Below, in pieces: positions 27,400 to 36,421 of a stretch of 50,182 nucleotides of DNA (positions within the stretch are counted from its first letter, which is position 1; each line of letters begins with the position of its first letter). The notes under the pieces were generated by a model that did no database searches, had not been told where the DNA came from, and saw only the letters and a list, made by a program, of their open reading frames with translations. Origin of the DNA: Bacteroidota bacterium. Lineage in GTDB: Bacteria; Bacteroidota; Bacteroidia; B-17B0; Aurantibacillaceae. The stretch spans positions 1 to 50,182 of the forward strand of contig CANLAV010000004.1 of assembly GCA_947487905.1 (NCBI GenBank), read 5' to 3'. A program made the translations under genes and the position numbers.

Positions 27400-27786
27400 A
27401 TGTTTTCTTTTTCTAAAATAGAGCGCTTGTGTAGTAAAAAGTCGATAGAACATTTGTTTGCTAAAGGCGAATCAAAAACGCAGTTTCCTATAAAGCTTAT
27501 TTACACACTTTCAGAATTCGAAAGCCCATTTCCAGTTCGCGCTATGTTTGTAGTTCCGAAAAAAAAACATAAAAGAGCAAATCAAAGAAATATTTTAAAG
27601 CGTCGCATGCGAGAAATATATCGCTTAAACAAACACGACTTATATCAAGCGGTTACAAATAGTAAGTATGATATTATGTTTGTATACTTGAGTAATGAGG
27701 TTTGTGATTATGAAGCAATCAAGGTTAAAATGATTTTTTTATTAAATCAATTGAAAGAAAAAATAAAACCAGTAGAGGTTATTTAA
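27400..27786 (+). CDS. rnpA: Ribonuclease P protein component
   Basis: The 128-residue basic protein has the RNR signature at about residues 59-72 (RANQRNILKRRMRE) and the FSFSKIERLCSKK start typical of Bacteroidota RnpA. It assists the catalytic RNA in trimming tRNA 5' ends. rpmH and yidD, common neighbours, are absent here. The last eight bases overlap the 3' end of a converging T9SS gene, so no terminator separates them. Confidence 0.93.
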   Translation: MFSFSKIERLCSKKSIEHLFAKGESKTQFPIKLIYTLSEFESPFPVRAMFVVPKKKHKRANQRNILKRRMREIYRLNKHDLYQAVTNSKYDIMFVYLSNEVCDYEAIKVKMIFLLNQLKEKIKPVEVI

Positions 27787-30316
27787 ACACACTTATTGTT
27801 CCTTTTAGCTCATATGGTTTATTATCTAGGCCAGTTGCTTTTATAACGTAATAATAAACACCGTCTGATACAATACTACCAGAATGGTTTTTTCCATCCC
27901 AACTCATTTTTCCAAAATCCGTGGCTTCAAATATTTTTAACCCCCAACGATCAAAAACATACATCGTTATTTGTCCAATATTAAGCGCGTCCAAATAAAA
28001 CATATCGTTTTTTCCATCACCATTAGGAGTAATTACGTTAGGTGCAATTAATCCCGACGGCAAGTCAACGTAAATGAATGTCTTTGCGGTATCTACACAA
28101 AAGCCTTTATTAACTATTAATGTTACTTCGTAAGCCCCTGTATTTAAATAGGTTGATGAGCAATTAGTTGTTGTATACGTTGATGTAGAATTACCTAAAT
28201 CCCACAAGTAAGTTACATCAACACCACTTGTACTTGTATTCAGAAATGATACATTTAATGGAGATAAACCACTATAAGTATCCGCTGTAAAAGAAGCAAA
28301 AACGGTTTCTTTTTCCACTAATTGCGTAGCGGCTACAGTACAGCCATTAATCGAATTAGTTGCAATAACTGTATAGGTGCCAGATTCAAATACACTATAA
28401 TCAGACCCAGACCCAGTTGGTAATTGCCAGTTGTATGAGTAAGGCCCACCACTAATACTATTTGCTGTAAGTACAACGCTATTGGTATTACAAGGAATGA
28501 GTGTTGATGTAGTACTAATAGACACGTCTGCAATTGTACTTGTTGTAACTGAAACAAATGCTGTATTAGAACATCCGTTTGTTGTTCCAGTAACAGTATA
28601 TACAGATGATGATGTAGGAGAAACATTGATAGAATTTGTTGTTTCCCCCGTATTCCAAATGTAAGTAGATGCACCACTTGCACTTATTACGGTTGATTGT
28701 CCGACGCATAATGTTGCAGAATTGACACTGATAGAAGGAAGTGCAGTTACTGAAACGCTTGCTGTAAAAGGCGTTGAGCATCCAAGAGACTCTCCTAAAA
28801 CCGTGTAGGTTGTTGATGAAGATGGAGACACAGCAATCGTGTTACTAGTTGCTCCTGTGCTCCACGTATAGGATGAAGCTCCAAGGGCGCTAATGGTCGT
28901 TGTATCACCAGCGCATAAAGTTGCTGAATTCACAGTAATTGTAGGAGAAGGGTTTACATAAACAGTGGTAGTATTTATGGATGAACAACCAAGTAAACTG
29001 CCAATCACAGAATAAGTTGTTGTACTTGATGGAGAAACACTTAATGTACTTGAAGTTGAGCCCGTATTCCAAGTGTAAGTTGTTGCGCCTGTTGCTGATA
29101 CAGAAGCAATAGTCCCACTACAAATTGTAGGGCTAGGAACACTAATAGTGGGATAGGGGTTTACATTGAGTAATAGTGTATTATTAGCAGAACAACCTGA
29201 TGCTGTTCCCGTGATTGAATAGGTTGTTGTAGTTGTTGGTGAAACAATAATACTTGAAGAGGTTGCGCCTGTACTCCAACTATATGTTGTTGCACCACTT
29301 GCTGTTAATGTAGCGGTTTGGCCATAACAAATGGAAGGAGTAGTTGATACAGGTGAAGAGCTAATACTGATTACTGGAGAAGGAGCAATCGTTAAACTAA
29401 AAGTTGCACCAGTGGCACATGGTCCTGAGGGTGTAAATGTTACAGTGTATGTTCCTGGCGCACTTAATAACACGTTAATTACTCCATTTGTTGGATTTAA
29501 ATTCAGTCCACCAGGACTTGCAGAAAACGCCCCAGTTGTAGCGCCTCCCAATGTTGCTGTTACAAAAGTTGTAGAGCCACAAAAAATACTGCTAGGGTAG
29601 CTTAAGGTTGTTGTTGATGTATAGGGCACTCCTGAAACTCCCATAATAAAGCTTCCTATACTGCCTGTGTTTCCTGTTACAACTATCGATGCAACACTTT
29701 TTAATTGATCGGCACATGAAAGATTTAAATCTAAATAATATAAATTTGGATTGCTTGGAAGTCCGCCACTTGTTGTAACAGAGGTAAGTCTTGCACATCG
29801 ACCTAAGCAACATTTTGCAATAGGTGTTCCGCCAAACCAATCTGCAATAGTCGAACTTCCAAAACTTGTTGCTGTCAGATCAGTGTATTTTACATTAATA
29901 GAAATATTGCTAGTTCCTTCTGTTGAAAATAGTAACAAACTTAATTTACTATAGCTTGCGGGACTTGTTAGTGTTATTGTTTTTGTTGTTGATGTTTGAA
30001 CATAAATAGCATTATTGCCAGTATATGGCATTAATTGATAGGTTCTAGTTCCATTTATTATAGTTCCCGAGTTTGGCAGTCCACCACCAAATCCTAAACT
30101 AGATCCAAAGGATACACTATATAAAACGGTGTTAGACGTTGCAACAGCATCTAATGCTTGAGACGTTGTGGATAATGCGTTTGGCGCAACTTCTGCTACA
30201 GCATCTATATTAAAGCCAGAAACTGTTATTGGACTAAAGGTTTGAGATAAAACACGTGGAAATAAAGATAAAACAAAAACTACGAGATAAAATATATAGG
30301 CTTTTCTTGTAGTCAT
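27779..30316 (-). CDS. T9SS type B surface protein with tandem Ig-like repeats (paralogue A)
   Basis: The 845-residue protein has a signal peptide ending near VLSQ (about residue 25) and an N-terminal beta-rich domain with a CC.GRC cluster (about 170-180). About four tandem Ig-like units of 67 residues follow (about 327-595), each with C.G....SASGA..Y.W.TG....I.VSP...T.Y.V.G...GC. A PKD-like domain lies at about 660-750. The last 91 residues (PNVITPNGDGKND, then FDRWG) are a type B T9SS sorting domain. It is probably displayed on the surface, and its ligand is unknown. Its C-terminal part is closely related to that of the next gene upstream. Confidence 0.9.
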   Translation of the reverse strand: MTTRKAYIFYLVVFVLSLFPRVLSQTFSPITVSGFNIDAVAEVAPNALSTTSQALDAVATSNTVLYSVSFGSSLGFGGGLPNSGTIINGTRTYQLMPYTGNNAIYVQTSTTKTITLTSPASYSKLSLLLFSTEGTSNISINVKYTDLTATSFGSSTIADWFGGTPIAKCCLGRCARLTSVTTSGGLPSNPNLYYLDLNLSCADQLKSVASIVVTGNTGSIGSFIMGVSGVPYTSTTTLSYPSSIFCGSTTFVTATLGGATTGAFSASPGGLNLNPTNGVINVLLSAPGTYTVTFTPSGPCATGATFSLTIAPSPVISISSSPVSTTPSICYGQTATLTASGATTYSWSTGATSSSIIVSPTTTTTYSITGTASGCSANNTLLLNVNPYPTISVPSPTICSGTIASVSATGATTYTWNTGSTSSTLSVSPSSTTTYSVIGSLLGCSSINTTTVYVNPSPTITVNSATLCAGDTTTISALGASSYTWSTGATSNTIAVSPSSSTTYTVLGESLGCSTPFTASVSVTALPSISVNSATLCVGQSTVISASGASTYIWNTGETTNSINVSPTSSSVYTVTGTTNGCSNTAFVSVTTSTIADVSISTTSTLIPCNTNSVVLTANSISGGPYSYNWQLPTGSGSDYSVFESGTYTVIATNSINGCTVAATQLVEKETVFASFTADTYSGLSPLNVSFLNTSTSGVDVTYLWDLGNSTSTYTTTNCSSTYLNTGAYEVTLIVNKGFCVDTAKTFIYVDLPSGLIAPNVITPNGDGKNDMFYLDALNIGQITMYVFDRWGLKIFEATDFGKMSWDGKNHSGSIVSDGVYYYVIKATGLDNKPYELKGTISVFK
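28520..29340 (-). repeat. Four imperfect coding repeats of about 200 bp
   Basis: These encode the tandem Ig-like units of paralogue A. Each unit contains a Tyr/Thr-Trp-(Ser/Asn)-Thr-Gly core followed by VSP and a closing GC. Such repeats can change number by slippage or recombination. Confidence 0.7.
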
Positions 30317-30336
30317 GATTTATGTTTTTAGTTTAA

Positions 30337-33159
30337 TTATTTAAAAACAGAAATGGTTCCGTTTAATTTATGTGGTTTGCTATCTAAGCCAGTTGCAGTA
30401 ATTATATAAAAATACGTGCCATCTGAAACCAAACTCCCAGATTTATTTTTTCCATCCCAACTTATTTTTCCTATGTCTGAGCTTTCATAAATAATTAATC
30501 CCCAACGATCAAAAATAGTCATGCTAATTTCATTAACGTTTAATAAGTCTAAATAGAAGATATCGTTTTTACCATCTCCATTAGGCGTAATAACATTTGG
30601 AACTTTTATATCTGAGACAACATCTACAATAATTATTCTTGTCATTGTATCAACACAAAATCCTTTCGTTGCTGTTAAAACTACCGTGTAAGTGCCTTGG
30701 TTAGAATAAACTGTATTTGGGGAAAGTAGAGGGCCTGTTGTTGTAATTATTGGGGTTCCATTTCCAAAATTCCAAGAATACACAACAGAGTTGCTTGGTG
30801 TATTTATACTCGTATTTGTAAATGTAACCAATAAAGGCATAAATCCTTGATATGGATTTGCAATGAAATTAGCGTTCACTACTTCGCGAGTAACTGTTTT
30901 AGTTGCTATGGCAACACAACCGTTAGCCGCGTTAGTTGCCGCAACAGTGTATGTTCCAGGACTCGACGCAACATAACTAGAACCAGTGGATAACGATGGA
31001 GCCCACGTGTAAGTATATGGACCGCCTAAAGAACTACTTGCATTTAAGGTTAAACTATTTGTTGAGCAAGGAATAATTGAAGAAACTGATGAAATGTTGA
31101 CGTTGGTCAATGTATTTGTTGAAATGGTAATAATTGTTTTTGTTGAACATCCTCCCGGAAAAGAAGCTGAAACAGTATAAGTTCCGCCACTAGTTATTGC
31201 ATAAGGATTTGCACTTCCAGAGCTTACGCCATTATCCCATGTAAAGACTACTCCAGCTAACGATGAAGTTGAAGCGCCTTGTAAAGAACTTGGGATACAT
31301 GTTAATGTTAATTGTGGTGTCACAGTTACACTTAAATTGGGGATTGTTGATTGCACAGTGTATGTGGTTTTACATCCTGAACTTAAATTGGTTGCTGTTA
31401 ATGTAAAAACTCCAGAAGCTGTTGATGTTCCGGGATTACTTACTGGCGAAGCAAAAGGAAGTGTTGGGGCTAGCCAACCTAATGCTATTCCTGCTGTTGA
31501 GGTTGCGTTTAATCCAATCGTTCCAGAGTTACAAGCAACAGAAAAAGTAGCAACAGGCCCAAGCGTGTTTGATGTAATGGTTACTGGGACAGTCGCTGTG
31601 CATAAACTTAAGGTGTTGGTAAGAACGACTGAATAGTTTCCAGCTGTTGTTGCTACAAAGCTTGATGTTGATGTGTTAGTCCAAACGGCTGTTGTGTTTA
31701 CCCCAGTAAAAGCACTTACTGTTATAGTGCTAATTAAACAGGATAAGTTGGCGGTAGTTGGTATTACAGTGTAAGTGGGAGCATTACTGAATGAAAGGAT
31801 TGAAACGGTTGTTGTATTACGACAGCCAAATGCATCTATAACTTGAACGGTATAATTAACGCCAGGACTTAGACCCAAACCTAGCGATGTTGTTGAGGCT
31901 GCCGGAGTCCAACTATAAGTGTATGGGGGCACTCCGCTTGTTACGTTTATGGTGCCTGAGCCAGCTGCGTTGGTACAAGAGGCTTGAGCAGTAAGGTTTG
32001 ATACAATCGGATTTGGGGAAACATTTAAAATCACATATTTAACAGTTGGCCCATAACAAGCACCGGCCGGGGACATGGTTAGTGTATATGTGCCAGGCGT
32101 TGAGGTTGAAATGCTTTGTGTTGTAACAGATGAGACTCCGCTTCCAGAAGGGCCTTGCCATAAATAAGGGCCTAAACCAGTTGGCGCGATTACTAATGCT
32201 GAAATTGCACCACAAGTTGAAACGTTTATTGGGGTTGTTGGTGTAGCATCAAAAATAGTGCTATTTAAACTAATTTCTAAAGGCAAACATTTACAGTCAA
32301 AATAAGCATAACCATAATGTCCTGATTGTGTGCAATCTCCAACTGTGAAGCGTATAGTAACAAAAGATCCGATGTATGGTGATAAATCTAAAGTTTGAAT
32401 AGACCAAGGTTTATAGTGTCCAGCCCCAAAAGTAATCCAGCTAGGATCAGCAGAAGAACAAAGAGTACTTGGTGCCGAGAATGATAAGAACGGACAGGCT
32501 AAAGTGTTGCCAGCACTGTCTATTAAACTAATATTAACATATGGTTGTTGGCTACAGCTATGAGCACCCGCACTATTTAAAACAGCCGCAAAAGCAATTT
32601 GAAAAATAGCATTACTTGAAGTTACATTAAAAGATTGTTCAATTCTATCAACTTTAGATCCGGTTGCAACATTATTAACTCTGGCAATTTTTGAGCCACC
32701 AAACGGAGATGTTAAAGGAAGAGTTGTTCCGCCTACTGCTGGATCGAATCCAGTAGAGTTGATAACAGCAGAGTTAACCGCGCCAACGGTTGGACAGCAG
32801 CCGCCCATAGATACAGAATTTGTACTTGTTCCTGTTGCTCCTATCCAACCAAAAAATGTTCCTGTTTCAAAATCCATATTTGTACAAGATGGCTGAACAA
32901 TGGTCGCTGCGCTTGATTTAAAAGATAAGTTAGGGGATTTATCTTGATAGTATTTTGTGTAGATAAATTCTTTTTTAGCAATTGCCAATTCAATACTTAA
33001 TTGAGGCCCAGATAAGCCATCAGCAATGCTTGTCTTTAAAAATCTAGCTTCATCAAAGCCTTTTAAAGAGTCTGTTATTTGAAATTTTTGTTGTGCTTTT
33101 AAATCAAAATAAGATAAAAAAACAATACAAAAAATAAAACCTAAAAAAAATGTTTTCAT
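30337..33159 (-). CDS. T9SS type B surface protein (paralogue B)
   Basis: The 940-residue protein has a signal peptide ending near LKAQQ (about 23). A jelly-roll-like domain follows (about 90-295), with CTNMDFETGTFFGWIG near its start and YFDCKCLPLEI at its end. Several Ig/SprB-like units come next, then a PKD-like domain with WNFGNGTP (about 755-845). The 91-residue type B sorting domain at 850-940 ends in GTISVFK. By eye about 63 of 91 C-terminal residues are identical to paralogue A, and the similarity reaches back about 260 residues. The two genes are 20 bases apart on one strand and probably form an operon that arose by duplication. Confidence 0.9.
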   Translation of the reverse strand: MKTFFLGFIFCIVFLSYFDLKAQQKFQITDSLKGFDEARFLKTSIADGLSGPQLSIELAIAKKEFIYTKYYQDKSPNLSFKSSAATIVQPSCTNMDFETGTFFGWIGATGTSTNSVSMGGCCPTVGAVNSAVINSTGFDPAVGGTTLPLTSPFGGSKIARVNNVATGSKVDRIEQSFNVTSSNAIFQIAFAAVLNSAGAHSCSQQPYVNISLIDSAGNTLACPFLSFSAPSTLCSSADPSWITFGAGHYKPWSIQTLDLSPYIGSFVTIRFTVGDCTQSGHYGYAYFDCKCLPLEISLNSTIFDATPTTPINVSTCGAISALVIAPTGLGPYLWQGPSGSGVSSVTTQSISTSTPGTYTLTMSPAGACYGPTVKYVILNVSPNPIVSNLTAQASCTNAAGSGTINVTSGVPPYTYSWTPAASTTSLGLGLSPGVNYTVQVIDAFGCRNTTTVSILSFSNAPTYTVIPTTANLSCLISTITVSAFTGVNTTAVWTNTSTSSFVATTAGNYSVVLTNTLSLCTATVPVTITSNTLGPVATFSVACNSGTIGLNATSTAGIALGWLAPTLPFASPVSNPGTSTASGVFTLTATNLSSGCKTTYTVQSTIPNLSVTVTPQLTLTCIPSSLQGASTSSLAGVVFTWDNGVSSGSANPYAITSGGTYTVSASFPGGCSTKTIITISTNTLTNVNISSVSSIIPCSTNSLTLNASSSLGGPYTYTWAPSLSTGSSYVASSPGTYTVAATNAANGCVAIATKTVTREVVNANFIANPYQGFMPLLVTFTNTSINTPSNSVVYSWNFGNGTPIITTTGPLLSPNTVYSNQGTYTVVLTATKGFCVDTMTRIIIVDVVSDIKVPNVITPNGDGKNDIFYLDLLNVNEISMTIFDRWGLIIYESSDIGKISWDGKNKSGSLVSDGTYFYIITATGLDSKPHKLNGTISVFK

Positions 33160-33331
33160 ATAAAAAATAATATTAGCTAATGTAAAATAATATTTAACAA
33201 ATACAAAAATTCTTTAAATACCGCTTAGTCAATACCCACGTTTGAATGAGTGAACATTAAAAAACTGGTTTATTTCTGTATTTTATAAAATAAAAATAGG
33301 TAAAGGAATAAAGAATAGATTAGTTTAAAAA

Positions 33332-33791
33332 TTAAATTCCAAATTGTTCAAAATGGTGGCTTGTATGTTTGTAAAACATATTATTCCATTCTTTGGCAGT
33401 TAACTTTCCCATCGATGGGTTTTCTTTTCCTTCAAAATAAATAGCTCCTTTATCCTCAGTTTCTCTTAAGTTTTCAATGTATTTACTTTTTTCTTTTTCA
33501 AAATCTCTTTTATTAGTAATTACAAATTCTGGTGCAGTTCTTGAATTTTGAGGATATGGTTTTTCGTTAATAATTCCATTTTTAATAAATAGTTTCATAA
33601 GTAATTTTATGAAAAAGATCGCTTTGCTTTTTATTTTCCCAAAAGTGATATTATAGGCAGTGTTTATATGAGCCAACATTTTGAGAGGCATTCATTTTTC
33701 CCCATTTTGGTTGAGAATTAGCATCTAAATTTTCTAACCTTTTTAAAATTATTTCTGTTGTTTCAGAATTGAAAATGTTTGGTAGTGCCAT
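33332..33791 (-). pseudogene. DUF1569 (DinB-like) gene with a frameshift
   Basis: Reading from the ATG at 33791, the first 37 residues (MALPNIFNSE to KWGKMNASQ) match the start of DUF1569 proteins and then run into a stop codon. The rest of the family pattern (MLAHINTAYNITFGK, then SMGKLTAKEWNNMFYKHTSHHFEQFG) continues in another frame to 33332. Removing one base from the A-run at 33679-33682 (minus strand CAAAATG) would join them into an intact gene of about 152 residues. DUF1569 proteins are DinB-like four-helix bundles, likely metal-binding, with His in the last motif. This is a recent pseudogene or a sequencing error. Confidence 0.8.
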
Positions 33792-33793
33792 AT

Positions 33794-34918
33794 TTACACT
33801 TTTAAATTAATCAGTTCATTCGTCTTCATAATTAGATCCATAAATAAAATTTTAGGATTTGCGTTACGCTCAATATAGTAAAATGAGGAGTTGAATTCAG
33901 TAGTAATTTTTTCATAATTACGATGATTAATGAATTTTGAAAACTTTGTCACGAACGTTTTCTCGTCGCCATTAAGTCTTACTAAATCTGCACTTCCAAA
34001 ATTATGCATTAAACAGTCTCTAAAGATTTCTAACCCATATTGTAAAAATTGTTTTTGCCTTTCTCTTCCAACGCGTGCGTTTTCGTCTATCCAAGCCACA
34101 GCTTTAATGGCATCAAAATTTAAGGCAATCATCATAAAACTTCTAAAAAGTTGCAAAAACCCATGCTCATCATCATTTTGTTGCAATAATAATTGAGCCT
34201 CTCTATAGTTACCGTCACACATGAAGGCCGCTTGTTTTGCATTCGATTCTTGACAGTCAAATTGATTTATTAAACCTGAGCTTATATCTACAGTATCTAT
34301 TTTTAAGAACAATAACTGCTGAACCCTTGATAGAATTGTCGTTAACAATTTATCAGGGTGATTACAAACCAACACAAATAATGTTTGTTCAGGAGGCTCT
34401 TCTAATATTTTTAAAAGTTTGTTTGCAGAGTCGGCATTCATCGTTTCGGGCTGCCAAATCAGCATAACTTTGTAACCCCCTTCATAGCTTGTATAAGATA
34501 ATTTTTTTAAAATGGAGCTCGCTTCTTCTGTTGGAATGAGTGGTTGCTTATTTTCCGCATTTAAATTATTAAACCAGTCGTGTAAAGTTATATATGGATT
34601 TTCTAAAAAGCACTCTCTAAATTCTTGCAATAAATCGTCGCTAGTTTTTATCTCTTTACTTTTAGTAATAGGAAAAACTAAATGCAAATCAGGGTGCGTT
34701 AATTTAGAAGTTTTTAAACACGAAGGACAAGCGCCACAAGAATCTTTTTCCTTTTTATTGGTGCAGAACACATACTGAATAAAAGCAAAAGCTGTCGGTA
34801 AATTCCCACTTCCTTCTGGCCCAGTAAGCATCAAGGCATGAGGAATACGATTATCAGCAAACATACTTAGTAGTTTTGCTTTTGCTTCACGTTGTCCGAT
34901 TATATCATTAAAGTACAC
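33794..34918 (-). CDS. holB: DNA polymerase III subunit delta-prime (clamp loader)
   Basis: The 374-residue AAA+ protein has the zinc module Cys52, Cys61, Cys64, Cys67 and the delta-prime features GQREAKAKLLSMF, PHALMLTGPEGSG, LLKILEEPP and SRVQQL. The P-loop reads GPEGSGNLP and lacks the Walker lysine, normal for delta-prime, which does not hydrolyse ATP. It is the stator of the clamp loader that sets the beta clamp on DNA. It is followed two bases later by the broken DUF1569 gene and is divergent from nadD. Confidence 0.92.
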   Translation of the reverse strand: MYFNDIIGQREAKAKLLSMFADNRIPHALMLTGPEGSGNLPTAFAFIQYVFCTNKKEKDSCGACPSCLKTSKLTHPDLHLVFPITKSKEIKTSDDLLQEFRECFLENPYITLHDWFNNLNAENKQPLIPTEEASSILKKLSYTSYEGGYKVMLIWQPETMNADSANKLLKILEEPPEQTLFVLVCNHPDKLLTTILSRVQQLLFLKIDTVDISSGLINQFDCQESNAKQAAFMCDGNYREAQLLLQQNDDEHGFLQLFRSFMMIALNFDAIKAVAWIDENARVGRERQKQFLQYGLEIFRDCLMHNFGSADLVRLNGDEKTFVTKFSKFINHRNYEKITTEFNSSFYYIERNANPKILFMDLIMKTNELINLKV

Positions 34919-34966
34919 AGTTTAAAAATACAGATTAATTTTATAAAAAATGTTTAAATTTACGTT

Positions 34967-35554
34967 ATGCATATAGGTTTGTTTTTTGGTTCATTTAATC
35001 CAGTTCACATTGGCCACATGGTTCTTGCAAATTACATGGTTGAGTTTACTGACATTGACAAGGTGTGGTTTGTTGTATCTCCTCATAATCCCTTAAAGAA
35101 CAAAGAATCTCTTTTGGATCAAAATCAACGCTTGCATATGGTTAATTTGGCTATAGGAGATAGTGATTTATTTAAAAGTAGCAATATTGAATTCGGATTA
35201 TCGCAGCCATCATACACTATTCATACCTTGGCTCATTTAAAAGAGAAATACCCAAATTATACTTTTTCTTTGATTTTAGGTCAGGACAATTTATCCTCTT
35301 TTCATAAATGGAAAAATTTCGATGAAATTCTTAATCAACATAAATTGTTTGTTTATCCGAGGCCAAACACACCAAGCTGTGATTTAGAAAAACATCCGAG
35401 CGTTTATTTAACAGACTCGCCAATGGTTGAAATATCTTCAACTTTCATAAGAAATTCAATTTCTAAAAAGAAGAATATGGCTTTTTTTGTGCCCCAAGCC
35501 GTTTGGACTTATATTGATGAAATGAGTTTTTATAAGAAAAAAACCGCTTCATAA
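34967..35554 (+). CDS. nadD: Nicotinate-nucleotide adenylyltransferase NadD
   Basis: The 195-residue enzyme makes deamido-NAD from nicotinate mononucleotide and ATP. It has the nucleotidyltransferase motif GSFNPVHIGH (residues 8-17, with His14 and His17) and ISSTFIR at 156-162. Length and motif spacing are normal. It is divergent from holB; 48 bases separate the start codons, so promoters overlap. Confidence 0.95.
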   Translation: MHIGLFFGSFNPVHIGHMVLANYMVEFTDIDKVWFVVSPHNPLKNKESLLDQNQRLHMVNLAIGDSDLFKSSNIEFGLSQPSYTIHTLAHLKEKYPNYTFSLILGQDNLSSFHKWKNFDEILNQHKLFVYPRPNTPSCDLEKHPSVYLTDSPMVEISSTFIRNSISKKKNMAFFVPQAVWTYIDEMSFYKKKTAS

Positions 35555-35555
35555 C

Positions 35556-35600
35556 ATAAAAATTAGGAATACTATTTATCTTCAATAAAAATTAGGAATA
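35556..35600 (+). repeat. Direct repeat of 16 bases upstream of a T9SS cargo gene
   Basis: ATAAAAATTAGGAATA occurs exactly at 35556-35571 and 35585-35600. The spacing of 29 bases, close to three helical turns, would put both on one face of the DNA. It lies between nadD and the cargo gene at 35641. Confidence 0.5.
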
Positions 35601-35640
35601 AAAGACCTAAATACGTAACATTGTATTAAAGAATGTAATT

Positions 35641-36396
35641 ATGAATAAATTTTTATTTAGCGCTACCATTATTGTATTTAATTTATTTAATGGTCTTGCC
35701 CAAGTAAGTCTTGAGATATCGAATTATAGTACCGGGGCTATTATTGCAAACAACGCTGTTATTTCTGAAACCGTTATGGCTGGAGGTCAAAGTCATACTT
35801 CAATAAAAGTTAAAAATATTGGTACAGGGACTAAAATTTTTGGTATAACTCGAACTGATATAACAATGAATCCTGGCTCTGTTGCTTATTTCTGTTTCGC
35901 AGGACAATGTTACACACCTGTTGTATTCTCTTCACCGGCCTCTAATCAATTAACATTAACTACCGGCCAATCTGACTTGACTGGAGTATTATATTATGAT
36001 GAAAACGCAACTTTAGCAGGATATTCTGAGGTTAAATATAAAATTTTTGACATCAACAATATATCTGATAATATTGTTTTTACGTTTAAGTTTAATTCAA
36101 TAGTTTCGTCGATTAAAGAAAATAATTTTGGCTTTGCTTCTGTTTCAGATGTTTATCCAAATCCATCTACCGCAAGTAATTCTAAAATTAATATTACTTC
36201 GAATGTAAGTATAAATGATTTAGAAATAAAAATAACGAATGCATTAGGCTCTGTGGTTTCAAGCAGAAAAGTTGATTTAAATTCAGGAAAAAACATTATT
36301 GAATTAGATAATGATTCTTTAAACTCGGGCATTTACTTTGTTTCGATATCATCAACTAATCATAAAATCGTAAAAAAATTCACCATAACTAAATAA
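35641..36396 (+). CDS. Small T9SS type A cargo protein
   Basis: The 251-residue protein has a signal peptide ending near GLAQ (about residue 20). A single beta-sandwich of about 140 residues of unknown type follows (SLEISNYSTGAIIANN, with a CFAGQC pair at about 90-95). The last 80 residues form a type A T9SS sorting domain (DVYPNPS, then GIYFVSISS). Its CFAGQC pair resembles the C..GIC pair in the protein at 38321-39037, which suggests the two globular domains are related. The function is unknown. The next cargo gene follows after 25 bases. Confidence 0.82.
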   Translation: MNKFLFSATIIVFNLFNGLAQVSLEISNYSTGAIIANNAVISETVMAGGQSHTSIKVKNIGTGTKIFGITRTDITMNPGSVAYFCFAGQCYTPVVFSSPASNQLTLTTGQSDLTGVLYYDENATLAGYSEVKYKIFDINNISDNIVFTFKFNSIVSSIKENNFGFASVSDVYPNPSTASNSKINITSNVSINDLEIKITNALGSVVSSRKVDLNSGKNIIELDNDSLNSGIYFVSISSTNHKIVKKFTITK

Positions 36397-36421
36397 TAAA
36401 CAAACAAATAAACCAAACAAA

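Noticed and set aside
28333-29954. Several short open frames on both strands within the T9SS genes
   Set aside because: They follow the Ser/Thr/Val-rich repeat codons of the large genes in other frames and have no independent start context or family pattern.
2012-31009. CACGTG hexamers at 2012, 3149, 30253 and 31004 as further parS sites
   Set aside because: None has the GTTNC and GAAAC arms; all lie in T9SS surface-protein genes where CCCACGTGTA encodes a repeated Tyr-Thr-Trp pattern.
33332-33691. Intact 119-residue small gene
   Set aside because: Its first residues do not belong to the family and the true DUF1569 N-terminus lies upstream in another frame, so it is the 3' part of a frameshifted gene.
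33794-34918. Loss of the Walker A lysine in the clamp-loader gene as a sign of decay
   Set aside because: Delta-prime subunits normally lack a working ATP site, so GPEGSGNLP is expected.
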